A DNA stretch of 21,946 nt from DATJWY01 sp035500775 (GCA_035500775.1 DATJWY010000107.1:1-21946), one strand, 5' to 3'; positions 1 through 7,830 are shown, counted from the first letter of the stretch. Made by a program: numbers and translations. The notes: generated from the letters alone by a model not told the origin.

Positions 1-1284
<1,284 letters not shown>

Positions 1285-1303
1285 GCGGATGATAGGGGCA
1301 AGC

Positions 1304-1420
1304 AAGGCCAGGGGCTCCGCCCCTGGACCCCGCCAAAGGCCAAGCCTTTGGAATCCATTACGTGTGGGGGCCTGGGGCCTCAAGGCCCCAGCGGGGTCCA
1401 GGGGCAGAGCCCCTGGCCTT
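1304..1420. repeat. Nested palindromic intergenic repeat, copy A (livM-livG)
   Basis: Long inverted repeat of 117 nt. The outer 30-nt arms, 1304-1333 and 1391-1420, match at 29 of 30 positions. Each arm is itself hairpin-forming (GGGGCTCCGCCCC on the left, GGGGCAGAGCCCC on the right). Between them are two further small palindromes, CAAAGGCCAAGCCTTTG and GGGGCCTCAAGGCCCC. Related copies lie at 5988-6105, 10024-10115 and 11250-11376. The right arm ends only 8 nt before the livG ATG, so the element occupies the livG leader within an operon. Confidence 0.9.
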
Positions 1421-1428
1421 AAGACCCG

Positions 1429-2268
1429 ATGACGGCAGAAGCCCTGCTCTCGGTGGAAGGGCTGGAGATGCGCTTCGGCGGCTTGCGCGCCGTCAGCGAT
1501 CTCTCCTTCGCGGCGCGGCGCGGCGAGATCACCGCGGTGATCGGCCCCAACGGCGCCGGCAAGACCACGGTGTTCAACTGCATCACCGGCTTCTACCGCC
1601 CCACCGGCGGCAGGCTGGTGCTCACGCATCCGGACGGCAAACGCTTCGATCTGCAAACCCTGCCCGGCCATCGCATCGCCGCCCGCGCCCACGTCGCCCG
1701 CACCTTCCAGAACATCCGCCTCTTCGCCGGCATGACGGCGCTGGAAAACCTGCTGGTGGCGCAACATAACCGGCTGATGCGCGCGACCGGCTTCGGCGTG
1801 CTCGCGGTGCTCGGCCTCGGCGGCTATCGCTCCGCGGAGCGGGCGGCGATCGAGCGCGCGCGTTTCTGGCTCGACGCGACCGAGCTTCTTCCCCGCGCCG
1901 ACGCCCCGGCCGGCGCCCTGCCCTATGGCGCGCAACGCCGGCTGGAGATCGCGCGCGCCATGTGCACCGAGCCGGTGCTGCTCTGCCTCGATGAACCGGC
2001 GGCCGGGCTCAACCCGCGCGAGAGCGAGGCGCTCGCCGCCCTGCTGCACAAGATCCGTGACGGCGGCACCTCGATCCTGCTGATCGAACACGACATGCGC
2101 ATGGTGATGCGCAATGCCGACCACATCGTCGTGCTCGATCACGGGCGGAAGATCAGCGACGGCACGCCGGACGCGGTGCGGCAGGACCCGGCGGTGATCG
2201 CCGCCTATCTCGGCGAGGGCGACGAGGACGAGTCGCCCGCCGGCGGCGCGACGGAGACGGTGGCATGA
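1429..2268 (+). CDS. livG: Branched-chain amino acid ABC transporter ATP-binding protein LivG
   Basis: Cytoplasmic ATPase that powers the Liv importer together with LivF. The 279-residue protein shows Walker A GPNGAGKT (39-46), the Q-loop glutamine at 94 in RTFQNIRLF, signature LPYGAQRR (164-171), Walker B LLCLDEP (184-190) and the switch histidine 221 in LIEHDM. The long insert between the Q-loop and signature is typical of LivG rather than LivF. ATG at 1429 is the start; the upstream ribosome-binding signal is weak (AAGA) and lies against the right arm of repeat copy A. The stop overlaps the livF start as ATGA, which indicates translational coupling. The C-terminus has an acidic tail (GEGDEDESP). 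Confidence 0.96.
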   Translation: MTAEALLSVEGLEMRFGGLRAVSDLSFAARRGEITAVIGPNGAGKTTVFNCITGFYRPTGGRLVLTHPDGKRFDLQTLPGHRIAARAHVARTFQNIRLFAGMTALENLLVAQHNRLMRATGFGVLAVLGLGGYRSAERAAIERARFWLDATELLPRADAPAGALPYGAQRRLEIARAMCTEPVLLCLDEPAAGLNPRESEALAALLHKIRDGGTSILLIEHDMRMVMRNADHIVVLDHGRKISDGTPDAVRQDPAVIAAYLGEGDEDESPAGGATETVA

Positions 2269-2987
2269 CCTCGCCGCTGCTCGCCCTGTCCGGCGTCAAC
2301 ACCTTCTACGGCGCCATCCAGGCACTGCGCGATGTCGAACTCACGGTCGCGCCCGGGGAGATCGTGACGCTGATCGGCGCGAACGGCGCCGGCAAATCGA
2401 CGCTGATGATGACGATCTGCGGCGCCCCCCGGGCGCGCAGCGGGCGCATCCTGTTCGACGGGCGGGACATCACCGGCTTGCCGACGCATGAGATCATGCG
2501 CCTCGGCATCGCCCAGTCGCCGGAAGGGCGGCGGGTGTTCCCGCGCATGACCGTGTTCGAGAACCTGCAAATGGGGGCGAAGCGCGATCACGGCCCCGGT
2601 TTCGAGCGGCTGCGCGACCAGATGGTGGCGCTGTTCCCCCGGCTTGGCGAACGCATGGGCCAGCGCGCCGGCACGCTCTCCGGCGGCGAGCAGCAAATGC
2701 TGGCGATCGCGCGGGCGCTGATGAGCGAGCCGCGCCTGTTGCTGCTGGATGAGCCGAGCCTCGGCCTCGCGCCGCTGGTGACGCGGCTGATCTTCGGCGC
2801 GATCCGCAACCTCAACCGCGAGACCGGGCTCTCCGTGCTGCTGGTGGAGCAGAATGCCTGGCAGGCGCTGCGCCTCGCGCATCGCGGCTACGTGCTGGTG
2901 AACGGCGTGATCACCATGCAGGGCGAAGGGGCGGCGCTGCTGGCGCGGCCGGAGATCCGGGCGGCCTATCTCGAAGGCGCGGATTAG
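2265..2987 (+). CDS. livF: Branched-chain amino acid ABC transporter ATP-binding protein LivF
   Basis: Second ATPase of the Liv importer, 240 residues, normal length for the family. Motifs: Walker A GANGAGKS (38-45), Q-loop Q84 in IAQSPEGRRVF, signature LSGGEQQ (138-144), Walker B LLLLDEP (158-164). The switch position is occupied by glutamine (Q196 in LLVEQNAW), as is usual for LivF. It overlaps livG by four bases. It appears to be the last gene of the operon, because a strong hairpin stands at 3086-3113 and the next genes are on the other strand. The substrate-binding protein that would complete the importer is not adjacent; a LivJ/K-type protein lies 3.2 kb downstream, beyond higBA and a porin. 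Confidence 0.96.
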   Translation: MTSPLLALSGVNTFYGAIQALRDVELTVAPGEIVTLIGANGAGKSTLMMTICGAPRARSGRILFDGRDITGLPTHEIMRLGIAQSPEGRRVFPRMTVFENLQMGAKRDHGPGFERLRDQMVALFPRLGERMGQRAGTLSGGEQQMLAIARALMSEPRLLLLDEPSLGLAPLVTRLIFGAIRNLNRETGLSVLLVEQNAWQALRLAHRGYVLVNGVITMQGEGAALLARPEIRAAYLEGAD

Positions 2988-3085
2988 GCTCCGGACCGAA
3001 TAAAGTTCATTGAACGACGCAGGAGCGTCAGCTATTGGTTATGTAACCGAGCCATAGGCAGAGAAGCACTGATAGAAAAGCTTGC

Positions 3086-3113
3086 GGCCGGCAGGGCTGT
3101 AATCCTGCCGGCC
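3086..3113. terminator. Bidirectional hairpin between livF and higA
   Basis: Perfect 10-bp stem GGCCGGCAGG / CCTGCCGGCC with an 8-nt loop. It is followed by TTAT on the plus strand and preceded by AAAAG, so the minus-strand transcript continues into CTTTT. It lies between convergent livF and higA, about 100 bp after livF and 25 bp after higA, and fits a shared intrinsic terminator, although the U tracts are short. Confidence 0.75.
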
Positions 3114-3137
3114 TTATCCTCGAATTCATAAAGCCCT

Positions 3138-3449
3138 CTATGATTCTTGGAGAATTTCTACTTCCTTATCTATGACATCACCGTGATCGTGTGCGGCAAC
3201 TCTTAGATCATAATTGCTCTGTAGATTGAGCCAGAAAGATCCAGAAGTTCCAAAGGCACGGCCGAGACGCAGGGCGGTCTCAGCAGTGATCGCTCGTTTA
3301 TTCCGCACAATGTCGCTTATTCGATTGGCAGGCACTCGAAGCTTGAGAGCCAAGGCGTTGGCAGAAAGATTGCGCGCCTTCATCTCAGCTTCGAGGGTCC
3401 TACCAGGCGGCATGGGGCGGAGTTTGAAGCCACCCGAGCCAGTATTCAC
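3138..3449 (-). CDS. higA: HigA family antitoxin (XRE-type helix-turn-helix)
   Basis: DNA-binding antitoxin that neutralises HigB and represses the operon. The 103-residue protein has a helix-turn-helix spanning about 28-52 (LSANALALKLRVPANRISDI) and the HigA/VapI signature GTSGSFWLNLQSNYDLR (67-83). The start is GTG at 3449 with a GGGGG ribosome-binding stretch nine bases upstream; ATG at residue 13 is a possible but less likely alternative. It follows higB with a 37-bp gap that holds a hairpin (3472-3493). The order toxin then antitoxin is the normal one for hig loci. The region is visibly richer in A/T than the surrounding genes, suggesting recent acquisition. Family call secure; activity inferred. 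Confidence 0.93.
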   Translation of the reverse strand: MNTGSGGFKLRPMPPGRTLEAEMKARNLSANALALKLRVPANRISDIVRNKRAITAETALRLGRAFGTSGSFWLNLQSNYDLRVAAHDHGDVIDKEVEILQES

Positions 3450-3471
3450 TTTGATTTACCCCCTTTCCAAA

Positions 3472-3493
3472 CCACTGAATACGAATTCAGTGG
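3472..3493 (-). promoter_or_regulatory. Hairpin across the higB stop codon, before higA
   Basis: Perfect 9-bp inverted repeat CCACTGAAT / ATTCAGTGG with a 4-nt loop (ACGA on the plus strand). The higB stop codon (3487-3489) lies inside one arm. It could be an RNA structure that sets the toxin:antitoxin ratio, or a second HigA operator. The symmetry is seen directly; either role is inference. Confidence 0.5.
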
Positions 3494-3765
3494 GTGTCTT
3501 CGATTCGGACATCGTAGGCATTTCCGGCTTTAAACCTGAAAATCAACCGCCAGCGGCCGTTGATGTTGATGGACCAGAAATTCTTGAGCGGCCCGTTCAG
3601 CTTATGCAGGCCGACACTCCTGAGCGCCCCGAGGTCGTCCAGTTTTGTCGCAGCATCAAGTTCGCCGAGGCGCTGGTCCGCCAACTCTTCGTCCAGACCG
3701 GAAAACTTCGATTTTCCTTCTGTTGCGAATTTCTCAGTGGCAGCATCTCCAAAGTTCGTAATCAC
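3487..3765 (-). CDS. higB: HigB family toxin (RelE/ParE superfamily mRNA interferase)
   Basis: Predicted ribosome-dependent mRNA endonuclease of the type II HigBA system. The 92-residue protein matches HigB along its length: N-terminal MITNFGDAATEKF, central LDAATKLDDLGAL, then LHKLNGPLKNFWSININ and the conserved basic core GRWRLIFRF followed by AYDVRIEDTH, where the conserved C-terminal Val-Ile-Asp/His segment is present. Start is GTG at 3765, preceded by GGAGAA seven bases upstream. The upstream ATG opens only a five-codon reading frame that ends in TGA overlapping this GTG. First gene of a two-gene minus-strand operon with higA. Neighbouring base composition is lower in GC than the host background. 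Confidence 0.93.
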   Translation of the reverse strand: MITNFGDAATEKFATEGKSKFSGLDEELADQRLGELDAATKLDDLGALRSVGLHKLNGPLKNFWSININGRWRLIFRFKAGNAYDVRIEDTH

Positions 3766-3865
3766 GATATTTTCTCCATAGTTTGTAGCTCATACGATCC
3801 ATTGATCTCTCTCCATTTGGGTCGGCAGTCCCTCTTGTTATGGAACCGGCGCCTTTGCTAGGTCC

Positions 3866-3899
3866 ATCGAGAGCGGGTGAGGGCAATCCAACTCTCGAT
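3866..3899. promoter_or_regulatory. Inverted repeat in the higBA leader, candidate HigA operator
   Basis: Eight-base arms ATCGAGAG (3866-3873) and CTCTCGAT (3892-3899), spaced by 18 bases, lie about 100 bp upstream of higB. A weak minus-strand promoter candidate sits just beyond it: TTGACG (3934-3929) and TATACA (3913-3908), with a short 15-nt spacer. HigA proteins bind dyads in their own promoter; assignment here is by position only. Confidence 0.35.
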
Positions 3900-3900
3900 A

Positions 3901-4280
3901 CCCCTCATGTATAATGCATTGCGTAGTACGTCAAGCGTATAATACAGATGCCGACCAAAGCCCCATCGGAGGATTGAACCCAGGCACGATGCCTGCCGCC
4001 TGGATGAAGGCGGAGAACTTCTCGGGCGGCTCGGCGCTATGCGGAGTGTTCTTGTGGTATTCGTGATCGGCTGGCGGCTTCGCCGCCTTCTGCGATGACA
4101 GCCCGCAGAAGGTGACGTGCCGCACCGCCCCTCTCCGCCGCCCCCCGGCCGCGCGCGCCTAGCTAGAGGGCAGCGCGCACGACCACACTCCTTCCCGATC
4201 AACGGACCGATCAAGCCTCTGGGCCCCTGGCATGCGAGAGCTGGTGCCATTCATCCGTCGCGGCCTGCTGGACATAAAAA
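3901..4280. other. Gene-poor stretch between higBA and the porin regulatory region
   Basis: I find no recognisable gene here. It contains two exact TATAAT hexamers on the plus strand (3910-3915 and 3938-3943) without convincing -35 partners. A 64-codon minus-strand frame (4125-3931, beginning MRHVTFCGLSSQK and reaching AAGIVPGFNPP) reads like protein but matches no family I know. It could be the stump of a decayed gene left where higBA was inserted. Confidence 0.4.
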
Positions 4281-4283
4281 ATG

Positions 4284-4299
4284 TAATGTTATAACATTA
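4284..4299. promoter_or_regulatory. Perfect AT-rich palindrome, Zur-box-like
   Basis: The 16-bp perfect palindrome TAATGTTATAACATTA is flanked by partly symmetrical bases (positions 4281-4282 pair with 4301-4302). It is conspicuous in this high-GC context. The TGTTATAACA core resembles proteobacterial zinc-uptake regulator sites. It lies about 185 bp upstream of the porin start and no other plus-strand gene intervenes. Identification as Zur is inference. Confidence 0.4.
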
Positions 4300-4422
4300 T
4301 ATTCGTGATCGACGCCCTGCCCCGGTGCGCCGCCAGATCCTGGCCTTCATCCTGAAGCTGTGCATCATCCCGGTTCCACGACGGCATGGCTGGGTCCGCC
4401 CCGCCTTGCATCGTGGAGTGAA

Positions 4423-4437
4423 TGAGAATAGTTCTCA
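4423..4437. promoter_or_regulatory. Fur-box-like dyad in the porin promoter
   Basis: TGAGAATAGTTCTCA has 7-1-7 symmetry with one mismatch and resembles the core of a Fur-family site (TGATAATnATTATCA type). A possible promoter overlaps it: TTGCAT (4406-4411), 17-nt spacer, and the weak hexamer TAGTTC (4429-4434). Because the dyad covers the ATG at 4422, it argues that the porin starts at 4485 instead. Confidence 0.45.
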
Positions 4438-4484
4438 CTTTCATTCGCAATCACCGCACGACGGCGAGCCAAGGATCCTTTCCG

Positions 4485-5966
4485 ATGACGCAACTCCCCC
4501 CTGCCCGTCAGCGTCCCCGGCGCCGCGTCCGCCCCGGCATCGTGACCTACCTGGCAGGCTCGATCCTCGTGCCGCTGCCCGCCCTTGCCGACGGTGCCCA
4601 AGGCGGGGCAGCGCCCGCCGCCCCCACCGTCAACACCGGCCTGATCGGCACGCTGTTCGCTCCCTCGCGCACCAATCTGCTCGGCGACATGGGCGGCCTG
4701 CGCCCCGCGCTCGACCAGTACGGCATCAGCCTGAGCATTCAGGAAATCAGCGAGGTCTTCGGCAACGTCACCGGCGGCACGAACCGCGCCGCCGAATATG
4801 ACGGCCTGACCACGCTGGCCCTGGCGCTCGACACGGAAAAGGCGTTCGGCTGGCAGGGCGGCACGTTCAATGTCAGCGCGCTGCAGATCCATGGCCGCAA
4901 TCTGAGCGACGAGGTGCTCGACAGCATCCAGACCGCGAGTGGCATCGAGGCCGACCGCGCCACCCGCCTCTGGGAACTCTGGTATCAGCAGGCCTTCCTC
5001 GACGGCCAGGCCGACGTGAAGATCGGGCAGCAGAGCCTCGACCAGGAATTCATGATCAGCCAGAACGCCGCCCTGTTCGCCAACACGATGATGGGCTGGC
5101 CGACGATTCCCTCGGTGGATATGTATGCCGGCGGCCCCGGCTATCCGCTCTCCTCACTCGGCGTCCGCCTGCGGGCGCGGCCCACCGACGCGCTCACCAT
5201 TCTCGCCGGCGTATTCGACGATAACCCGACCGGCGGTTCCTTCGCGAACGCGACGCAGCTCCGTGGCGCCGCGCAATCCGGCACGGCCTTCAACCTGGAT
5301 ACCGGCGCGCTGTGGATCGCCGAGCTGCAATACGCGATCAACCAGCCAGTGGCGAACGCGCCGGCGAATGCCCCGCCGCCCTCCGGCCTGCCCGGCACGT
5401 ATAAGATCGGCGTCTGGTTCGATACGGGCAGCTTCCCCGATCAACGCTATGACGATAACGGTCTTTCCCTCGCCAACCCGGCCAGCGACGGCCAGCCCCT
5501 GATGCGCCGGCATGATTTCAGCCTCTACGGGGTCGCCGATCAGATGGTGTGGCGGCCGGACCCGCAGAGCCCGCAATCCGTCAACGTGTTCGCGCGCGTC
5601 ATGGGCGCACCGCCGGATCGCAACCTGGTCAACTTCGCGCTCAATGCCGGCGTCACGCTGAAGGCGCCGCTGCCGGGCCGCGACAACGACACGTTCGGCA
5701 TCGGCTACGGCCTCGCCTCGGTCAGCAGCCGCGCGAGCGGGCTTGACCGCGACATCGCCTTCTATTCCGGCTCGCCCTACCCGATACGCGGCAGCGAGAG
5801 CTTCATCGAGGTGACCTATCAGGCGCAGCTCGCCCCATGGTGGCAGGTGCAGCCTGATTTCCAGTACGTCTTTACCCCGTCAGGCGGAATCCCCAACCCC
5901 AACCAGCCGGGCCAGCGCATCGGCAACGAAGCGATCCTCGGCCTGCGCACGACCGTGACGTTCTGA
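4485..5966 (+). CDS. OprB family carbohydrate-selective porin
   Basis: Predicted outer-membrane beta-barrel of 493 residues that would let sugars or other small solutes into the periplasm. A signal peptide is visible: basic n-region RQRPRRRVR, hydrophobic core, probable cleavage after PALA (about residue 35). The OprB N-terminal signature follows as SRTNLLGDMGGLRPALDQYGI (within 61-81, split here by family convention), then many alternating beta strands with typical Trp/Tyr-rich girdle pieces. The last residue is phenylalanine (RTTVTF), the usual outer-membrane insertion signal. ATG at 4485 is chosen because AAGGA lies nine bases upstream; the in-frame ATG at 4422 falls in a Fur-like dyad. 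Real substrate unknown. The Zur/Fur-like sites upstream hint at metal-responsive control, which would be unusual for this family. Confidence 0.88.
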   Translation: MTQLPPARQRPRRRVRPGIVTYLAGSILVPLPALADGAQGGAAPAAPTVNTGLIGTLFAPSRTNLLGDMGGLRPALDQYGISLSIQEISEVFGNVTGGTNRAAEYDGLTTLALALDTEKAFGWQGGTFNVSALQIHGRNLSDEVLDSIQTASGIEADRATRLWELWYQQAFLDGQADVKIGQQSLDQEFMISQNAALFANTMMGWPTIPSVDMYAGGPGYPLSSLGVRLRARPTDALTILAGVFDDNPTGGSFANATQLRGAAQSGTAFNLDTGALWIAELQYAINQPVANAPANAPPPSGLPGTYKIGVWFDTGSFPDQRYDDNGLSLANPASDGQPLMRRHDFSLYGVADQMVWRPDPQSPQSVNVFARVMGAPPDRNLVNFALNAGVTLKAPLPGRDNDTFGIGYGLASVSSRASGLDRDIAFYSGSPYPIRGSESFIEVTYQAQLAPWWQVQPDFQYVFTPSGGIPNPNQPGQRIGNEAILGLRTTVTF

Positions 5967-5987
5967 TCGCTGATTGACCCATGCTTG

Positions 5988-6105
5988 AAAGCCCCTGGAC
6001 CCCACTGGGGCCAGCGGCCCCAGACCCCATTTCGTTTAACATTTCAAACTTATGCGGGCCTGGGGGCGCTCGCCCCCAGCGGGGCGCGGGGCGGAGCCCC
6101 GCAGC
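5988..6105. repeat. Nested palindromic intergenic repeat, copy B (variant)
   Basis: Divergent member of the family between the porin and the binding-protein gene. It keeps the CCCCTGGACCCC block and the right-hand GGGGGCGCTCGCCCCC hairpin, and ends in a GCGGGGCGGAGCCCCGC hairpin. The central AAAGGC palindrome is replaced by an AT-rich spacer (TTTCGTTTAACATTTCAAAC). It fills most of the 247-bp gap between the two genes. Confidence 0.75.
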
Positions 6106-6213
6106 TTTCTTTCCCGAACATAAGCTGCCGCACACGGACACTTCCCTGCCGCACTGCAATCCCTCTACGCTTCCCTGCCGCGCGGTCGCGGCGACTGCAC
6201 GCAGGGAGTCGCC

Positions 6214-7317
6214 ATGCTGAAACGAAATCTGCTCGCCGGGGCCGCCGCCTTGGCCACATTCTGGATCGCCGGAAGCGCGCATGCGCAGATCCCGGTCGCC
6301 GAGGCGGGCCCGGTCACTGGCGAATACGCAAGCCTCGGCCAACAGATGAAGGACGGCGCCGAGCAGGCCGTCGCCGACATCAACGCGCATGGCGGGGTGC
6401 TCGGGCAAAAACTCGTGCTCACCACAGGAGATGATGCCTGCGACCCGAAACAGGCCGTCTCGGTCGCGAACCAGCTTGCCAGCCGCGGCGTGAAGGTGGT
6501 CATTGGGCATTTCTGTTCCGGCAGCTCCATCCCGGCCAGCAAGGTCTATGCCGACGAGGGCATCCTGGAGATCTCGCCCGGCTCGACCAATCCGGATTAC
6601 ACGGACAAGGGGTCCTGGAACACCTTCCGCACCTGCGGGCGGGATGACCAGCAGGGCAAGGTCGCCGGCGCCTATATCGCGAGCCATTTCGAGGACCAAA
6701 AGATCGCGATCCTCAATGACAACTCCGCCTACGGCAAAGGCCTGGCCGACCAGACCAAGGCGGCGCTGAACGCGGCCGGCGTGCAGGAAACCCTGTATGC
6801 GACCTTCACACCCGGCGAACATGATTATTCCGCCCTGGTCAGCCGCCTCAAGGCCGCGGGTATCAGCGTCATCTATATCGGCGGCTATCACACCGAGACC
6901 GGGCTGATCGCGCGGCAGACGCATGACCAGGGCATGTCGCCGACGATCATCGGCGGCGACGCGCTGATGACCAGCGAATTCTGGCAGATCGCCGGCCCGG
7001 CCGGGAACGGGACGCTGATGACCTTCGCCGCCGATCCGCGAAAGCGGCCGGAGGCGGCCGCGGTGGTCAAGGCGTTCCACGCCCGCAACATCGATCCCGA
7101 GGGATATGTGCTCTACAGCTATGCCGCGCTGCAGATCTGGGCGGAAGCGGCGGCGAAGGCGGGCACCACCGATCCGCAGGCGGTCGCCGACGTGCTGCAC
7201 CAGGGCTCGCCGTGGAACAGCGTGCTCGGGCCGATCAGCTTCGACAAGAAGGGCGACCCGACCACCGCCGGCTACGTGTTCTACGTCTGGAAGGACGGCA
7301 CCTACACGCAGATGTAA
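6214..7317 (+). CDS. LivJ/LivK-type branched-chain amino acid substrate-binding protein
   Basis: Periplasmic binding protein (type I fold) that captures branched-chain amino acids and delivers them to a Liv permease. The 367-residue precursor has a clear signal peptide with cleavage after AGSAHA (residue 24). The mature part begins QIPVAEAGPVTGEYASLG, the standard ligand-lobe start. Other conserved pieces are GDDACDPKQAVSVANQL, the GHFCSGSSIPAS ligand-binding segment and EISPGSTNP. Two cysteines at GDDAC and GHFC may form the disulfide seen in LivJ/K. ATG at 6214 has AGGGAG five bases upstream. It lies alone, 3.2 kb from livMGF, with the HigBA block and a porin between. It probably serves that transporter in trans, but a different amide or amino acid ligand is possible. 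Confidence 0.92.
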   Translation: MLKRNLLAGAAALATFWIAGSAHAQIPVAEAGPVTGEYASLGQQMKDGAEQAVADINAHGGVLGQKLVLTTGDDACDPKQAVSVANQLASRGVKVVIGHFCSGSSIPASKVYADEGILEISPGSTNPDYTDKGSWNTFRTCGRDDQQGKVAGAYIASHFEDQKIAILNDNSAYGKGLADQTKAALNAAGVQETLYATFTPGEHDYSALVSRLKAAGISVIYIGGYHTETGLIARQTHDQGMSPTIIGGDALMTSEFWQIAGPAGNGTLMTFAADPRKRPEAAAVVKAFHARNIDPEGYVLYSYAALQIWAEAAAKAGTTDPQAVADVLHQGSPWNSVLGPISFDKKGDPTTAGYVFYVWKDGTYTQM

Positions 7318-7327
7318 CCGGGGATAA

Positions 7328-7437
7328 GGGCGGGACGCGGTCCCTCCGGCCGAACCGTACCGCCGGGGGGCGAGCCCTCCGGCGGCTTCGGCCGGAAACA
7401 GACCTCGGCCGGAGAGGCCCGGCCTGGAGTCCCGTCC
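7328..7437. terminator. Three-tier nested hairpin between convergent genes
   Basis: Three stems sit inside one another. The outer is 7328-7336 with 7429-7437 (nine pairs, one G-U). The middle is CTCCGGCCGA 7344-7353 with TCGGCCGGAG 7405-7414 (ten perfect pairs). The inner is a hairpin at 7361-7384 with CGCCGG / CCGGCG arms. It fills the gap between the binding-protein gene and csbD and probably stops transcription from both sides, although there is no U tract. Confidence 0.55.
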
Positions 7438-7450
7438 TCGATCCCGCGAC

Positions 7451-7636
7451 TTACTTGTCCAGCATCTCGCGGGTCTTGTCCTTCACGCCACCAATCGCGT
7501 TCTGCATCTTGCCTGCAGCCTTCTCCGCCTTGCCCTCGGCTTCGATGGCGGCATCACCGGTCAGCTTGCCGACAGCTTCCTTGATGGTGCCCTTGATCTG
7601 GTGGCCGATGCCTTTGATGCGATCCGTGTCAACCAT
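7451..7636 (-). CDS. CsbD family general stress protein
   Basis: Small, highly charged, probably helical cytoplasmic protein of 61 residues. CsbD proteins are abundant under general stress; their molecular role is unsettled. The family pattern is clear: DRIKGIGHQIKGTIKEAVGKLTGD, then AEGKAEKAAGK and a C-terminal KDKTREML. ATG at 7636 is chosen over upstream in-frame starts because the family begins here and AGGAGA lies seven bases upstream. That ribosome-binding site lies inside a 28-bp dyad (7644-7671). An EcfG-like promoter (GCAAC-N17-CGTT) precedes it, matching the usual control of this family by the alphaproteobacterial general stress response. The gene is monocistronic and convergent with the binding-protein gene. 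Confidence 0.9.
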   Translation of the reverse strand: MVDTDRIKGIGHQIKGTIKEAVGKLTGDAAIEAEGKAEKAAGKMQNAIGGVKDKTREMLDK

Positions 7637-7643
7637 TGACTGG

Positions 7644-7671
7644 TCTCCTTTTGGCTCGAGCCCAAAGGAGA
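7644..7671 (-). promoter_or_regulatory. 28-bp dyad covering the csbD ribosome-binding site
   Basis: Near-perfect palindrome with 13 of 14 pairs. Arms TCTCCTTT and AAAGGAGA surround a GGCTCGAGCC core. The downstream arm on the minus strand contains AAGGAG, the csbD ribosome-binding site. In RNA it would sequester that site; in DNA it could bind a dimeric regulator. Confidence 0.5.
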
Positions 7672-7696
7672 ACGAGGCAAGCCCGCCTACGGTTGC
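7671..7696 (-). promoter_or_regulatory. Candidate EcfG-type promoter of csbD
   Basis: On the minus strand: GCAAC (7696-7692), 17-nt spacer, CGTT (7674-7671). The alphaproteobacterial EcfG consensus is GGAAC-N16/17-CGTT, so one base differs. CsbD genes are common EcfG targets. The predicted start would fall a few bases into the 7644-7671 dyad. Confidence 0.4.
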
Positions 7697-7830
7697 ATGC
7701 AAAGCGGCCTGACAGCCCCCCGTCCGGCAATCCCCTCCGCTACCCAGCGCCATACCGCGCGGCACCCCGCTCGCCGGTCTCCTCACCCGGAGAGCCGCCA
7801 TGCGAGTTATGCAGCTCTCTCATGTCCACG

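Noticed and set aside
1362..1769. Open frame rich in Arg/Pro starting in repeat copy A
   Set aside because: It is formed by the repeat and an out-of-frame reading of livG; similar GPGASRPQRGPGAEPLAL-type peptides arise from every copy.
3214..3861. 215-codon plus-strand frame across higBA
   Set aside because: It is antisense to two well-recognised toxin-antitoxin genes and matches nothing itself.
4422..4484. N-terminal extension of the porin from ATG 4422
   Set aside because: It has no ribosome-binding site, lies in a Fur-like dyad, and puts 21 extra residues before a normal signal peptide.
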